From Candidatus Babelota bacterium (GTDB taxonomy: Bacteria > Babelota > Babeliae > Babelales > JAUPTZ01), in contig JAUPTZ010000012.1 of assembly GCA_030917815.1 (NCBI GenBank), positions 1 to 52,644 of the forward strand: 52,644 bases of DNA, read 5' to 3'. The notes beneath the pieces were generated by a model that was not told the origin of the DNA, made no database searches, and saw nothing but the letters and a program-made list of their open reading frames with translations. Made by a program: the position numbers and the translations under genes. This document shows positions 9,171 to 17,468 of this stretch, one piece after another; within the stretch, counting starts at the first letter, position 1; the number at the start of each line of letters is the position of its first letter.

Positions 9171-9838
9171 GCCACCGTAAGATACTGCTTCTCCTTGCTC
9201 TCTGCCTTCCACTGCAAAGTCAGGGTACCCTCGTCAACGATTATGTCGGCAGCGATATAAGCACGCTCGCTCATCCGGCAAGCGAGGTACTAGAGGCATT
9301 AGCACTCAGCTCATCAAGCGCCATAACCCGCAAACTTCTGAGAGCGCTTTCATTACTCAATAAAGCAGTACACGCAACCGCTTTTGGCATCAGTGCCTTA
9401 AGCGACCCTGGTGAGCAATTTAAAGACTCTCATTGCGCACGGCCAATCTTTGCAATCAGCAGCCTTAGCACCCTCAGTTCGATGCCCCAGACCGCTTTAC
9501 TCCTTGCTCATGACAGTGCGATAGCAAAAAAACTACAACGCATCGCACCGCAGGTCTTGAAAGAAGTTAGCCGAGCGCGCATAAAAAATGCGGCCACCAC
9601 CATCATGCTCAGTTTTGCACTACGCTATCTACTCAGTGGCTTTGCCCGAAGTTCGGACGAGTTTCTTCTGTACTTCTGCGTATTGCGTGAAATTCTCGAG
9701 AAGTATTTTCTGGATCACAGCATGACACATCATTATCTTGAACGAGCCGTACTCGATAAGGTACAGCAAGAAGCGAACACCGATGGTGTGGACGTACATG
9801 AGATAATGAGGGAAATCAAAGCGCGCAGCGCTAAGTAA
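9167..9838 (+). CDS. Exported helical protein, tandem paralogue 3
   Basis: The 223-residue protein begins with a signal peptide (MSHRKILLLLALCLPLQSQG). It repeats the series pattern: HPASEVLEALALSS, ITRKLLRALSLLNKAVHATAF, QTALLLAHDSAIAKKLQRI, and SRARIKNAATTIMLSFALRYLL, which aligns with the RIKNA segment of paralogue 2. The start codon overlaps the previous stop as ATGA. It is the last of the run; GC-rich structured DNA follows and then tRNA-Leu on the other strand. Function unknown. Confidence 0.75.
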   Translation: MSHRKILLLLALCLPLQSQGTLVNDYVGSDISTLAHPASEVLEALALSSSSAITRKLLRALSLLNKAVHATAFGISALSDPGEQFKDSHCARPIFAISSLSTLSSMPQTALLLAHDSAIAKKLQRIAPQVLKEVSRARIKNAATTIMLSFALRYLLSGFARSSDEFLLYFCVLREILEKYFLDHSMTHHYLERAVLDKVQQEANTDGVDVHEIMREIKARSAK

Positions 9839-9840
9839 AA

Positions 9841-9971
9841 GTCCTCCTACGCTGCTCTCCCGCAGCTATGGCGGACGACGCCTACGCACTCCATCTACCT
9901 GCTGCTTTGAGCGGCGCAGCCAGCCGGAGCCTCCCACCGAGGAGCTCCTGCGGAGTCGGCGGGGCGTAGGC
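9841..9971. repeat. GC-rich structured element next to tRNA-Leu
   Basis: This intergenic block is far richer in G+C than its surroundings and is full of inverted repeats. GTCC...GCTGC pairs with GCAGC...GGAC at 9841-9876 with internal mismatches. GCCTACGC plus ACTCC (9880-9892) pairs with GGAGT (9952-9956) and GCGTAGGC (9964-9971), with seven unpaired bases between them. GCTGC/GCAGC and GGAGC/GCTCC pairs lie inside. No coding frame is apparent. It could be a mobile repeat of REP or palindromic type, a terminator for both sides, or a small RNA. Confidence 0.5.
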
Positions 9972-10058
9972 TGGTGCCGAAGAGGGGAGTCGAACCCCTA
10001 TCCCACTAAAGGGACTAGAACCTGAATCTAGCGTGTCTACCAATTTCACCACCTCGGC
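9972..10058 (-). tRNA. tRNA-Leu (anticodon CAG)
   Basis: Read on the minus strand, the 87-base tRNA has acceptor GCCGAGG pairing with CTTCGGC (one G-U pair), a D arm with AATTGGTAGAC, anticodon stem CTAGA/TCTAG around loop TTCAGGT, a long variable arm (CCCTTTAGTGGG) as in class II tRNAs, a T loop TTCGACT, discriminator A and an encoded CCA. Anticodon CAG reads CUG leucine codons. A good promoter lies just upstream (10077-10104). Confidence 0.95.
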
Positions 10059-10076
10059 ACGAAAAACGAGTCGGAG

Positions 10077-10104
10077 AGTCTACTCAAGATTCGGTCAGTG
10101 TCAA
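10077..10104 (-). promoter_or_regulatory. Sigma70-type promoter of tRNA-Leu
   Basis: On the minus strand TTGACA (10104-10099) and TAGACT (10082-10077) are separated by 16 bases. Transcription would begin about ten bases before the mature tRNA 5' end. The -35 is a perfect consensus. Confidence 0.65.
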
Positions 10105-10155
10105 TAAGAAACTTTTTCTGCACCGCCAAAAATTCTATGTTTTGTAGCAAATGAT

Positions 10156-10184
10156 TTTTCACCAAGCATGCAAAGTGATACGAT
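10156..10184 (+). promoter_or_regulatory. Candidate promoter of the giant-protein operon
   Basis: TTTTCA (10156-10161), 17 bases, then TACGAT (10179-10184) preceded by TGA, which gives an extended -10. It lies about 40 bases before the GTG start at 10227. The match is moderate. Confidence 0.35.
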
Positions 10185-10226
10185 TCCCTTACTGTGACAT
10201 AGAGCCTCTAAAGAAAAAAGGGAAAC

Positions 10227-13200
10227 GTGTACTATCAGCTGATTTGCCTACTCACCCTACTACCGTTGACTATCCACGCCGAAACTCTTGCACCGCAACC
10301 AGAGAACGAACTTACTCCGGAGGAGCAGTTTGCACAATCGGCGCAAAGCGCCGAAACATTGCTCCGTGCAAAAAAAGCGATGATCGGCCGCTCAGCTAGT
10401 TTCATCAATCCAAAGAAATTAGCTAAACGCCAGCAGAAGGCCGAAACCCTTTTGGCGGCGCATCAAGAAGCTGGACGACATGAAACGCTCGCTCAATCGC
10501 GCGCAGGAACTCTGCCTAAACCGGTCAATAAAGCAATCAACAACCTCCTTTTTGGCACATCAGAAATCCCGCTACCTGGAGCTGACACCCTTCTACCTCA
10601 CTCATACATAGAGCTTGCCGACTCCTCAACAAGAAGAGTAGCCGATATAACCACCTTTGCTACCGAAGAACCAATTCATGAACTCTTTGATTCTGCGCCA
10701 AGCATGCATAAAACACCAGAATGGAAGAAAAAACGCGAAAAAAATGAGGGAACCGGCATTCCGCAACTCTATCGAGCCATGTCACACACAAGAAATAATG
10801 CTCAAGAAGTGTTCGATCGTTTTGACGGTTTTCATGCGGTACTCCACAAGGTAGCCAATCGTGCAGTTTGGTACACCACTGCCACTCAAACCGAACCACA
10901 ACTACTGGATGAGCCAACCCTTGAAAAATTACTAAACTCAGGAACTAATTTTGACCTTTTTGAATCGATGGCAAAAGAAGCAGATGCTAACGAAGCACCG
11001 GCTTACTTGACCAAGATCGAAGACCAAGAAGACCCGGCCGGCTGGATAAAACACGATACTCGCATGCACTTTGACTTTATGAACGACCGGCTATTCGTAC
11101 GCAAACCACAATTTAATGCACTCATCACCGCACTTGATGAGGTAGCCAAAACTAATCCACTGGCACTCGCTTTTGTAGAAGGACTGAAATCAATGGATGC
11201 TTTTGGTGGTGCGGTAAAAACCGGTATGCGCGCAACCAAAGGTATATTTGACCTGATCGGTATTAAACTTGATAGCAAACTATTTTTGGCTCTTAATTTT
11301 GGATTCCAAAAGCTGCTTGCTAACGCCATAAATGAAGCAAAATTTGAACAAGTAAAAAGAGAAGTTCTCGCCGCAATTGATGAGCAAGTTGCAAGAAGGC
11401 GGCCCGCAATAGCGGTTGCGGCGGTAAATGACAGCATTAACTCGACAATTGCAGCGCTTAAAAAGTTTATAACCGATCTCAATCGCGACACCTGTGCTGA
11501 GAAAATCCGAGAGTTCATGAGCACGCCCATAGAAAGCGCTACACTGCCGGTTGATAAAAAACCAACCACCACCCCTCAGGGCTACCTTGCCGTTGATAAC
11601 CCTTTCAACAAATATGCCCTTCTCTGTGGCCAAAAACTCTGCGCCGATGCGCTCACAAACTTCTTTGCCCAGAAGGAATCATTCATGCTCCTTACGAAAA
11701 TTGAGGGCAAAGATGCGGCACAAACAGAAGAGCAGTATAAAAAAGAATTAGCACTGATCTGGTACGAACTCAATGAAGAAGGTTCCCAAGATATTTTTGT
11801 AGCTGCACCGGCACCCCAAACGCCAAATCAGCCCTCATCGCTCTATTATATGGATGGCTCTCGCTTTGTACCGGCCCAATTTTGCACCATCGTAACCAAT
11901 GATGAAGTGGAAGCTCTCCAGAAAAATGCGGCCACCGAACAGGCTCTCTACATTCCCCGCTTACGAGAAATAGTACCGGCAACCGAACTCTATAAAGAGG
12001 GCCCACCAGACACTTACGAAATTATTAGTAAGCACTACGAAGCTGCCCGATTTTTCGCCGCACTTCCTGATGAATTTAATGATGAAGAGCAGCAAGCACT
12101 AGCGCATAGATTCAAAACCGCCGGCGACTATAACGAATTCATCGGAGAATTGGATCTGGCAATGAGAATCAGAATTATTGAAGCAATACTTGATGACGCA
12201 CGAAGAATTAAGGTGTATCGAGCGGGACGAAGACCAGGACGGCCTGATGAAATTGCGCCACAAAACCCTCTAACGGCAAGCACTCTTGCAGACAGCCTCG
12301 ACACTGAGGCTGGACTGCCAAAACCGAATGAGACCGAAATTTTCAGCGAAGACCTCCACAGGACAGATCTCATCATTAATATATGCGCGCTCCTTTCCCG
12401 CACGCTTTACTCTGCAGAAACTATAAACGCTTTAACGCCAGGTGCAGTGGATAAATTAACCCGTGAATTAACGGCAATCGGCCCTAAAGTCGCGGCCCGC
12501 TACACGAACATCGAATTTCTAAGTCATCTCAAAAAAACTGCTCGCGGTGACCTTGCAACCGGCCTCTCTACCCTGCCGGACGACCTCATCTGGTGGTACG
12601 AAAAACTTACTCCAGCCCAATTAAACATAGACGATCTCAAAGAAAAAACCTGCTACGGCATTGTACGTGCAGGCAAGCCAGACTTAACCAATACAGAAAA
12701 TCTCTACATCCTACGCCATAAAGCAGTACAGAAATACAACACCGTACCACTTTACCTCATGCAACCACTTGATGAAGTTGCGTTTCTGAACGCAACCACC
12801 GAGCGTCTTGTGGTTACCCCAGCTCAGCCCTTAGAAATACTTTCTTCCCTCAGCAATGAAGAAGGAATTACTTTAACTGCGGCCGCCTTACTCGCCTTCA
12901 TGCCATCGGCAGCGAAACCAACCGCTTTTGTCATAGATTCCATCTCATCAATGCCGGATGATCTTGAAGAACTCCCTGAATGGGCATTTAAACGTTTTAA
13001 ACATCCATACGCCGCCTACCTATTACAAACCCCGTTTACCTTCATGAAGAAGATGCTTACCTCTCGCATAACATCGTTCATTGAAACAGAAATCCTAAAT
13101 AAGATACAGGCAAAATTCGGTATAACCATATCGCTCGACCCTCTAAAAAACATGCTTAAAGACGTGCCACTCAGCACATTATTCATTAAGCGAAGACGCG

Positions 13201-15716
13201 ATGCCTTACTTGATACTCTAGCACTTGAAATCGTTAAAAAACTTATCGAAGCAGTACCAGGCATATCTGATGCTGAGCGAACACTGTTGCTCAACACGCT
13301 TAACTCAGCCTCTGGCATTCAAGAGCTATCTACTCAGCCCAACCTACAACCGTTTGCACAACCAATACTTGACGGAATAACAACACTCAATGGGATCATT
13401 AATACTTCTCCTAAATTGCAATTCATCTCAGATCCTATAGAAACGCTTAAGACGTGGGCACGCGATCCTAGTTTCTCAGAAAATAACCCGTTACCCGACA
13501 TGGTCAAAGAAATCTACGAAAGTCTTGTACAGGATCCTGAAGATTTTATGGCCAACATACAGGGCGGTAAGGAGCAGATAAGCAAACTTGGCGCGCAACT
13601 CGGTGTCATCTATATGCGACCACTCGTATCCACTTTTTATACCGACGGCGACCCGGCAAAAAAACCGACACTTAATGCAGCGCCAGTTAAAAAATCAAAA
13701 TTGCGGCCAATCGCCGAACTTGAACGTGATGGTCTTAAACAATTGATGCTTAAAAAACAACCGGATGGATCCTATAAGGCGCTAACGCTTACCGAAAAGA
13801 GAGCCGAAGTAGCCAAATTTTATGCGCATGCAGCAACCATAAAAGAAGACAAAGTAAAAGATCTTGAGAAACAATTGACCGCACTAAAAGCAATCGATAC
13901 CGATGAGGCACGAACGAAAATTACGGCTCTATCGAGCATTTTAGAGCAACTCAAAAAGGTTGATGCCACCGCTCCAACATCGGTAGCCAGCTTCGTCGCC
14001 GCCCTCGATGCCGCCTGTATGTATCCAGCCCTCCACCTCAAAAAACTATCGGCCGGCTACGACTCATTTATCAAGACGGCACAACAGCTAAGGTTTGCCC
14101 TACTCCATCCGGAGCAAAAAAGCGATCACGCCACATGGCTCAAAACGTTCAATGCACAGGCGCAAGAATTGCTGACATTGGTTGATGCAACCGCTATGCC
14201 AGAGGCCGACAAAACTACGATGAAAGCAACAATTGAGAACGTACAAAAAGCGCTCAAAACGCCAAGCCCCGACCTCCATACGCTCGACGAAACAATCGGC
14301 TTGCTTACCGCCGACGTCAATACCTTACTCTCGCCAAACCAAAAAGCGGCAATACTTTTTGCGTACAGCACCCATGATGCCGAGGCGCTCTGGATCGATG
14401 CGGCTAAAAAAGCAAGTGACGGTATTTTCATTACGGCACCACAGATACTCAATGAACTCAGACCACTCTCCGATACTAAAGCAAGCATTACACCGTCCTA
14501 TCAAATTGATGCGAAGAAAGTAGGCCTTCATGCGGTCAAAATGGCAGCGGCTGGGAAAATAGCTCAACTCTTCTTAAACGATCGGACCGATTTTATTACC
14601 GAAGCAATTCTTGATAATCCAGAAGCACTGAACGGACTCCTTTCAGCAATTCAAAAAAGATCGCCAGAAAAAACAAAAAATATTCTTACCTTTCTTGATA
14701 AAAAATGTACCTACGTCCCGTTCAAATTTTCTCTTCATGGCAGCATGAAGCACGTACTTGTTTGGCTCTTGTTTTATGAGCTCGTAAATTACCTTGAATC
14801 AACATTACCGGGTAGTCCATCGACCTCAAAAGCTCTCTTTACCTTACTTGCCAGTCATACCACGCAAAGCTTCTCAAAAGCCGGCAGCGCCCTCAACTCA
14901 GGGAAAAACCCGATAGCCGCCTTTGAATCGAGTTTTATCAATTCATTAAAAACGGTGGCCCGTGACCAGCTGAGTGGCAATCAGAATATGCCGGTTTCCA
15001 TCGGGCTTACCTGGCTTGCTGAGTCAATGATAGGCGTAACCATCAATCCAGCAACATTGCCAAGCAAAGTAATCAGCATTATATCTTCAAAAGAATTTTT
15101 AGATGTCCCTGCCCTATCGGTACTCCTCTCTAAGAACATTTACGCCGGTGCCTATGTTACCACTGCACTCAATCCATCTATGAGAACATCGCTCGCTAAG
15201 AATTCAATCCTTCAACACTATATGCCTTACTTACGGGGAAAAACATTAGTGCCCGATTTTTACTCGGCGCCATGGTTTATTGGATTAAAGAAATTCATTG
15301 TTGCTTTCATGACGCTGAGGCTCATGGATCAGCAGCTTATAAAGCAGCTTGCTACCTATATAGCCGATAAAGAAGAAACATTTAAACTATTACTCACTAA
15401 ATATATGGAACAAAAGGCAACCGGTGCCATTGATCCACTTATCCAAAAAGAAATAGAGAAACACATTACGCAGGCGGCAAAACCAACACTCCTCTCAAGC
15501 ATTTCGCCGCTCGGAAAACTTCTTGGTATGGCCGGATTTACGAAAGCCAAAGAGCTTTTGCACGACGGTTTACCGCTACTTAATATGCGTACCAAAGCGC
15601 TGGCTATAGTGAACCTTTGTTCACTCGGAATCCCACTACTCAATGCTACCGGCATTCCACACTTTTTAAAACAACTAAAGGAGAAAAATCATGGTCCTAC
15701 CCAACAATCGACATAG
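10227..15716 (+). CDS. Giant exported helical protein (1829 residues)
   Basis: I recognise no domain. The start is a GTG preceded by AAAAAAGGG. It opens with a signal peptide (residues 1-18, ending IHA). The mature chain looks almost wholly alpha-helical, with charged stretches (KKREKNEGTG near 165; a helical region about 1190-1330 with TLTEKRAEVAKFYAHA), a few hydrophobic helices late in the chain (HVLVWLLFYELVNYL; FIVAFMTLRLMDQQLI), and a hydrophobic C-terminal segment (ALAIVNLCSLGIPLL) that may anchor it. No repeats, enzyme motifs or cysteine pattern of a known toxin were seen. Its last 26 bases overlap the start of the AAA+ ATPase gene, so the two are probably made together and may act together at the envelope. 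The 1183-residue gene at 22146 is similar in style, but I found no convincing similarity by eye. Confidence 0.8.
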   Translation: MYYQLICLLTLLPLTIHAETLAPQPENELTPEEQFAQSAQSAETLLRAKKAMIGRSASFINPKKLAKRQQKAETLLAAHQEAGRHETLAQSRAGTLPKPVNKAINNLLFGTSEIPLPGADTLLPHSYIELADSSTRRVADITTFATEEPIHELFDSAPSMHKTPEWKKKREKNEGTGIPQLYRAMSHTRNNAQEVFDRFDGFHAVLHKVANRAVWYTTATQTEPQLLDEPTLEKLLNSGTNFDLFESMAKEADANEAPAYLTKIEDQEDPAGWIKHDTRMHFDFMNDRLFVRKPQFNALITALDEVAKTNPLALAFVEGLKSMDAFGGAVKTGMRATKGIFDLIGIKLDSKLFLALNFGFQKLLANAINEAKFEQVKREVLAAIDEQVARRRPAIAVAAVNDSINSTIAALKKFITDLNRDTCAEKIREFMSTPIESATLPVDKKPTTTPQGYLAVDNPFNKYALLCGQKLCADALTNFFAQKESFMLLTKIEGKDAAQTEEQYKKELALIWYELNEEGSQDIFVAAPAPQTPNQPSSLYYMDGSRFVPAQFCTIVTNDEVEALQKNAATEQALYIPRLREIVPATELYKEGPPDTYEIISKHYEAARFFAALPDEFNDEEQQALAHRFKTAGDYNEFIGELDLAMRIRIIEAILDDARRIKVYRAGRRPGRPDEIAPQNPLTASTLADSLDTEAGLPKPNETEIFSEDLHRTDLIINICALLSRTLYSAETINALTPGAVDKLTRELTAIGPKVAARYTNIEFLSHLKKTARGDLATGLSTLPDDLIWWYEKLTPAQLNIDDLKEKTCYGIVRAGKPDLTNTENLYILRHKAVQKYNTVPLYLMQPLDEVAFLNATTERLVVTPAQPLEILSSLSNEEGITLTAAALLAFMPSAAKPTAFVIDSISSMPDDLEELPEWAFKRFKHPYAAYLLQTPFTFMKKMLTSRITSFIETEILNKIQAKFGITISLDPLKNMLKDVPLSTLFIKRRRDALLDTLALEIVKKLIEAVPGISDAERTLLLNTLNSASGIQELSTQPNLQPFAQPILDGITTLNGIINTSPKLQFISDPIETLKTWARDPSFSENNPLPDMVKEIYESLVQDPEDFMANIQGGKEQISKLGAQLGVIYMRPLVSTFYTDGDPAKKPTLNAAPVKKSKLRPIAELERDGLKQLMLKKQPDGSYKALTLTEKRAEVAKFYAHAATIKEDKVKDLEKQLTALKAIDTDEARTKITALSSILEQLKKVDATAPTSVASFVAALDAACMYPALHLKKLSAGYDSFIKTAQQLRFALLHPEQKSDHATWLKTFNAQAQELLTLVDATAMPEADKTTMKATIENVQKALKTPSPDLHTLDETIGLLTADVNTLLSPNQKAAILFAYSTHDAEALWIDAAKKASDGIFITAPQILNELRPLSDTKASITPSYQIDAKKVGLHAVKMAAAGKIAQLFLNDRTDFITEAILDNPEALNGLLSAIQKRSPEKTKNILTFLDKKCTYVPFKFSLHGSMKHVLVWLLFYELVNYLESTLPGSPSTSKALFTLLASHTTQSFSKAGSALNSGKNPIAAFESSFINSLKTVARDQLSGNQNMPVSIGLTWLAESMIGVTINPATLPSKVISIISSKEFLDVPALSVLLSKNIYAGAYVTTALNPSMRTSLAKNSILQHYMPYLRGKTLVPDFYSAPWFIGLKKFIVAFMTLRLMDQQLIKQLATYIADKEETFKLLLTKYMEQKATGAIDPLIQKEIEKHITQAAKPTLLSSISPLGKLLGMAGFTKAKELLHDGLPLLNMRTKALAIVNLCSLGIPLLNATGIPHFLKQLKEKNHGPTQQST

Positions 15717-17403
15717 CCTCTGGCGGTATGTATTAATCGGTGCGGCACTCACGCTCAGTACCACAACACATGCTGCAGGCCCGGTTGCCGGTGCAGATGA
15801 TACGGTCATGCGCGACATGATGAGAGCGCTTGGCGATGCGGTTGAAGCAACAGCCCGTGGCATTGGTAAAGGAATTGAATGGGCCGGAACCCAGTTAAGC
15901 AAAGGCGGCGCTGAGCAAAAGCAGGCCGAACAGGTTATTGAAGCGGTAATAAAACGACATAACGAAAACATAACCGAACTTGAAAACCAACTCGCTGCAG
16001 GCCAACCTAACGCTCGACTAAAGCCACTCGCGAGCGAGCGCGGCAGCAGAAACATGCATATAGGGCTTCACCCGATAACGGCTCAACAGGCAAAAACAAA
16101 TCTAAATCTTAGTTTTTCGCCCGACATTGCAAGCTATTTTCCAGATAACACAAGAGAGCCTGAGTTCAGATTTGAGCCAGTCGAAGTAGATATTACCAAT
16201 GACGACCAGACGCGTGAGTTGATAGAAAAGATGTCTCGTGAAAAGCTGGCACTTGAAAATCAGCTGCTCACTCATAAATTGCGTGAGCGAGGCGATATCA
16301 GCGGAATGCAAGTACTTGAAAAGGTTATGGTTGAACGACAAAAAGGTAAAACGGCTGAGAAAACCGCGCTCATCAACGCAAGTATTAATGCTGATCAATC
16401 GGCAAAGAACTTAAAAACGATGCTCTCCTTCGTCAAAGATCCAAAGGTAGCACTCCTTCTTTTGGGAACCTTCGGCGCCGGCGTTGGTCTCTACCACGGC
16501 ATTCCACGTCTTTTTGCCGGACGGCCACAAATTGTTTCTGAAATGTCATTCTTAACACCACTTGAACGATTAAAAGGTAAAAAGAATCCACAGTCGAATA
16601 TCGAGCAAATTGTGTTCACCGCCGAAACCGGCCCACAGATTATGCGAGCTGTAACACATATCAAACGCGTTATCCGCTCTGGTGGTGAATTAATGAACCT
16701 CATCTTCTTTGGTCCTCCAGGAACCGGTAAAACAATGTCGGCAAAAGCAATAGCCCGTTCAGTCGGTGCCGATTACATGCTCATTAATGCATCGGCATTT
16801 GAACAACTTACTCCAGGACAAGCGGTCAGTGAACTCGAAGCAACGTTCCGTCTTGCACGCAATAACAAAAAACCGGTTGTTGTATTCTTCGACGAAGCCG
16901 ATGCCGTTATGGGTCGTCGTGGTACCGGTATGGAAACACAAACGTCCCGCCGTGTTATTAACACATTCTTGGCAAACGTTTCAGACACGCATGATAAGAA
17001 GATCATGTTCATTCTGGCAACCAATCTTCCTGGAACGCTTGATCCTGCAGTATTAAGCCGATGCCCACAAGACGGTTGGATCTTCTTTGGTCCACCATCA
17101 CAATCGGAACGTGCCCGTATCTTACGTATGTACCTTGAAACATTCTGTGCCAAGGATAACATCATACTTGAAGAGGCCGCAGTCGCCAACATGGAAGATT
17201 ACGCTAACCAACTACAAGGCTCTACCGGCCGTGACTTACGAGCCATCGCCCGTAACATCGCCGACCGCATGGTCGATGAAGGTGGCGATAAAATAACCGA
17301 TCAACTCATTCGTCAATCTTTGGTCGACATTGAACGTAATAAGAAACATATGGAAGCATATCAGTACGGCAACGCAGCGCCGGCGCCGATAGCAGTACAT
17401 TAG
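15691..17403 (+). CDS. Membrane AAA+ ATPase with ATAD3-like layout
   Basis: The 570-residue protein has a hydrophobic N-terminal segment (11-29), a long charged region rich in Lys/Glu/Gln (60-245) likely to form coiled coil, a second membrane helix (252-272, VALLLLGTFGAGVGLYHGI), a linker (GRPQIVSEMSFLTPLERLK), and an AAA+ domain. The AAA+ domain has Walker A GPPGTGKT at 341-348, Walker B VVVFFDEAD at 396-404, sensor 1 ATN at 443-445 and a sensor-2-like GR at 513-514. This order and the linker match metazoan ATAD3, a mitochondrial inner-membrane ATPase whose coiled coil faces out and whose ATPase faces the matrix. Here the ATPase would face the cytoplasm. AAAGGAG seven bases upstream sets the start inside the end of the giant-protein gene. 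ATPase activity is likely; the target is unknown. FtsH is unlikely because no protease domain follows. Confidence 0.85.
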   Translation: MVLPNNRHSLWRYVLIGAALTLSTTTHAAGPVAGADDTVMRDMMRALGDAVEATARGIGKGIEWAGTQLSKGGAEQKQAEQVIEAVIKRHNENITELENQLAAGQPNARLKPLASERGSRNMHIGLHPITAQQAKTNLNLSFSPDIASYFPDNTREPEFRFEPVEVDITNDDQTRELIEKMSREKLALENQLLTHKLRERGDISGMQVLEKVMVERQKGKTAEKTALINASINADQSAKNLKTMLSFVKDPKVALLLLGTFGAGVGLYHGIPRLFAGRPQIVSEMSFLTPLERLKGKKNPQSNIEQIVFTAETGPQIMRAVTHIKRVIRSGGELMNLIFFGPPGTGKTMSAKAIARSVGADYMLINASAFEQLTPGQAVSELEATFRLARNNKKPVVVFFDEADAVMGRRGTGMETQTSRRVINTFLANVSDTHDKKIMFILATNLPGTLDPAVLSRCPQDGWIFFGPPSQSERARILRMYLETFCAKDNIILEEAAVANMEDYANQLQGSTGRDLRAIARNIADRMVDEGGDKITDQLIRQSLVDIERNKKHMEAYQYGNAAPAPIAVH

Positions 17404-17422
17404 AACAGAGTGATTTTCAGAA

Positions 17423-17452
17423 GAAAGGCCTCCGTATTAACGGAGGCCTTTC
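17423..17452. terminator. Bidirectional hairpin terminator
   Basis: GAAAGGCCTCCGT pairs perfectly over 13 bases with ACGGAGGCCTTTC around loop ATTA, followed by T-rich bases on the plus strand. It separates the AAA+ gene from the convergent gene ending at 17469. Confidence 0.85.
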
Positions 17453-17468
17453 TTAATTTTTGACAAGC

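Noticed and set aside
9841-10058. Integrated element at tRNA-Leu
   Set aside because: No integrase gene and no duplicated tRNA 3' end were found in the window; only the structured block remains of interest.
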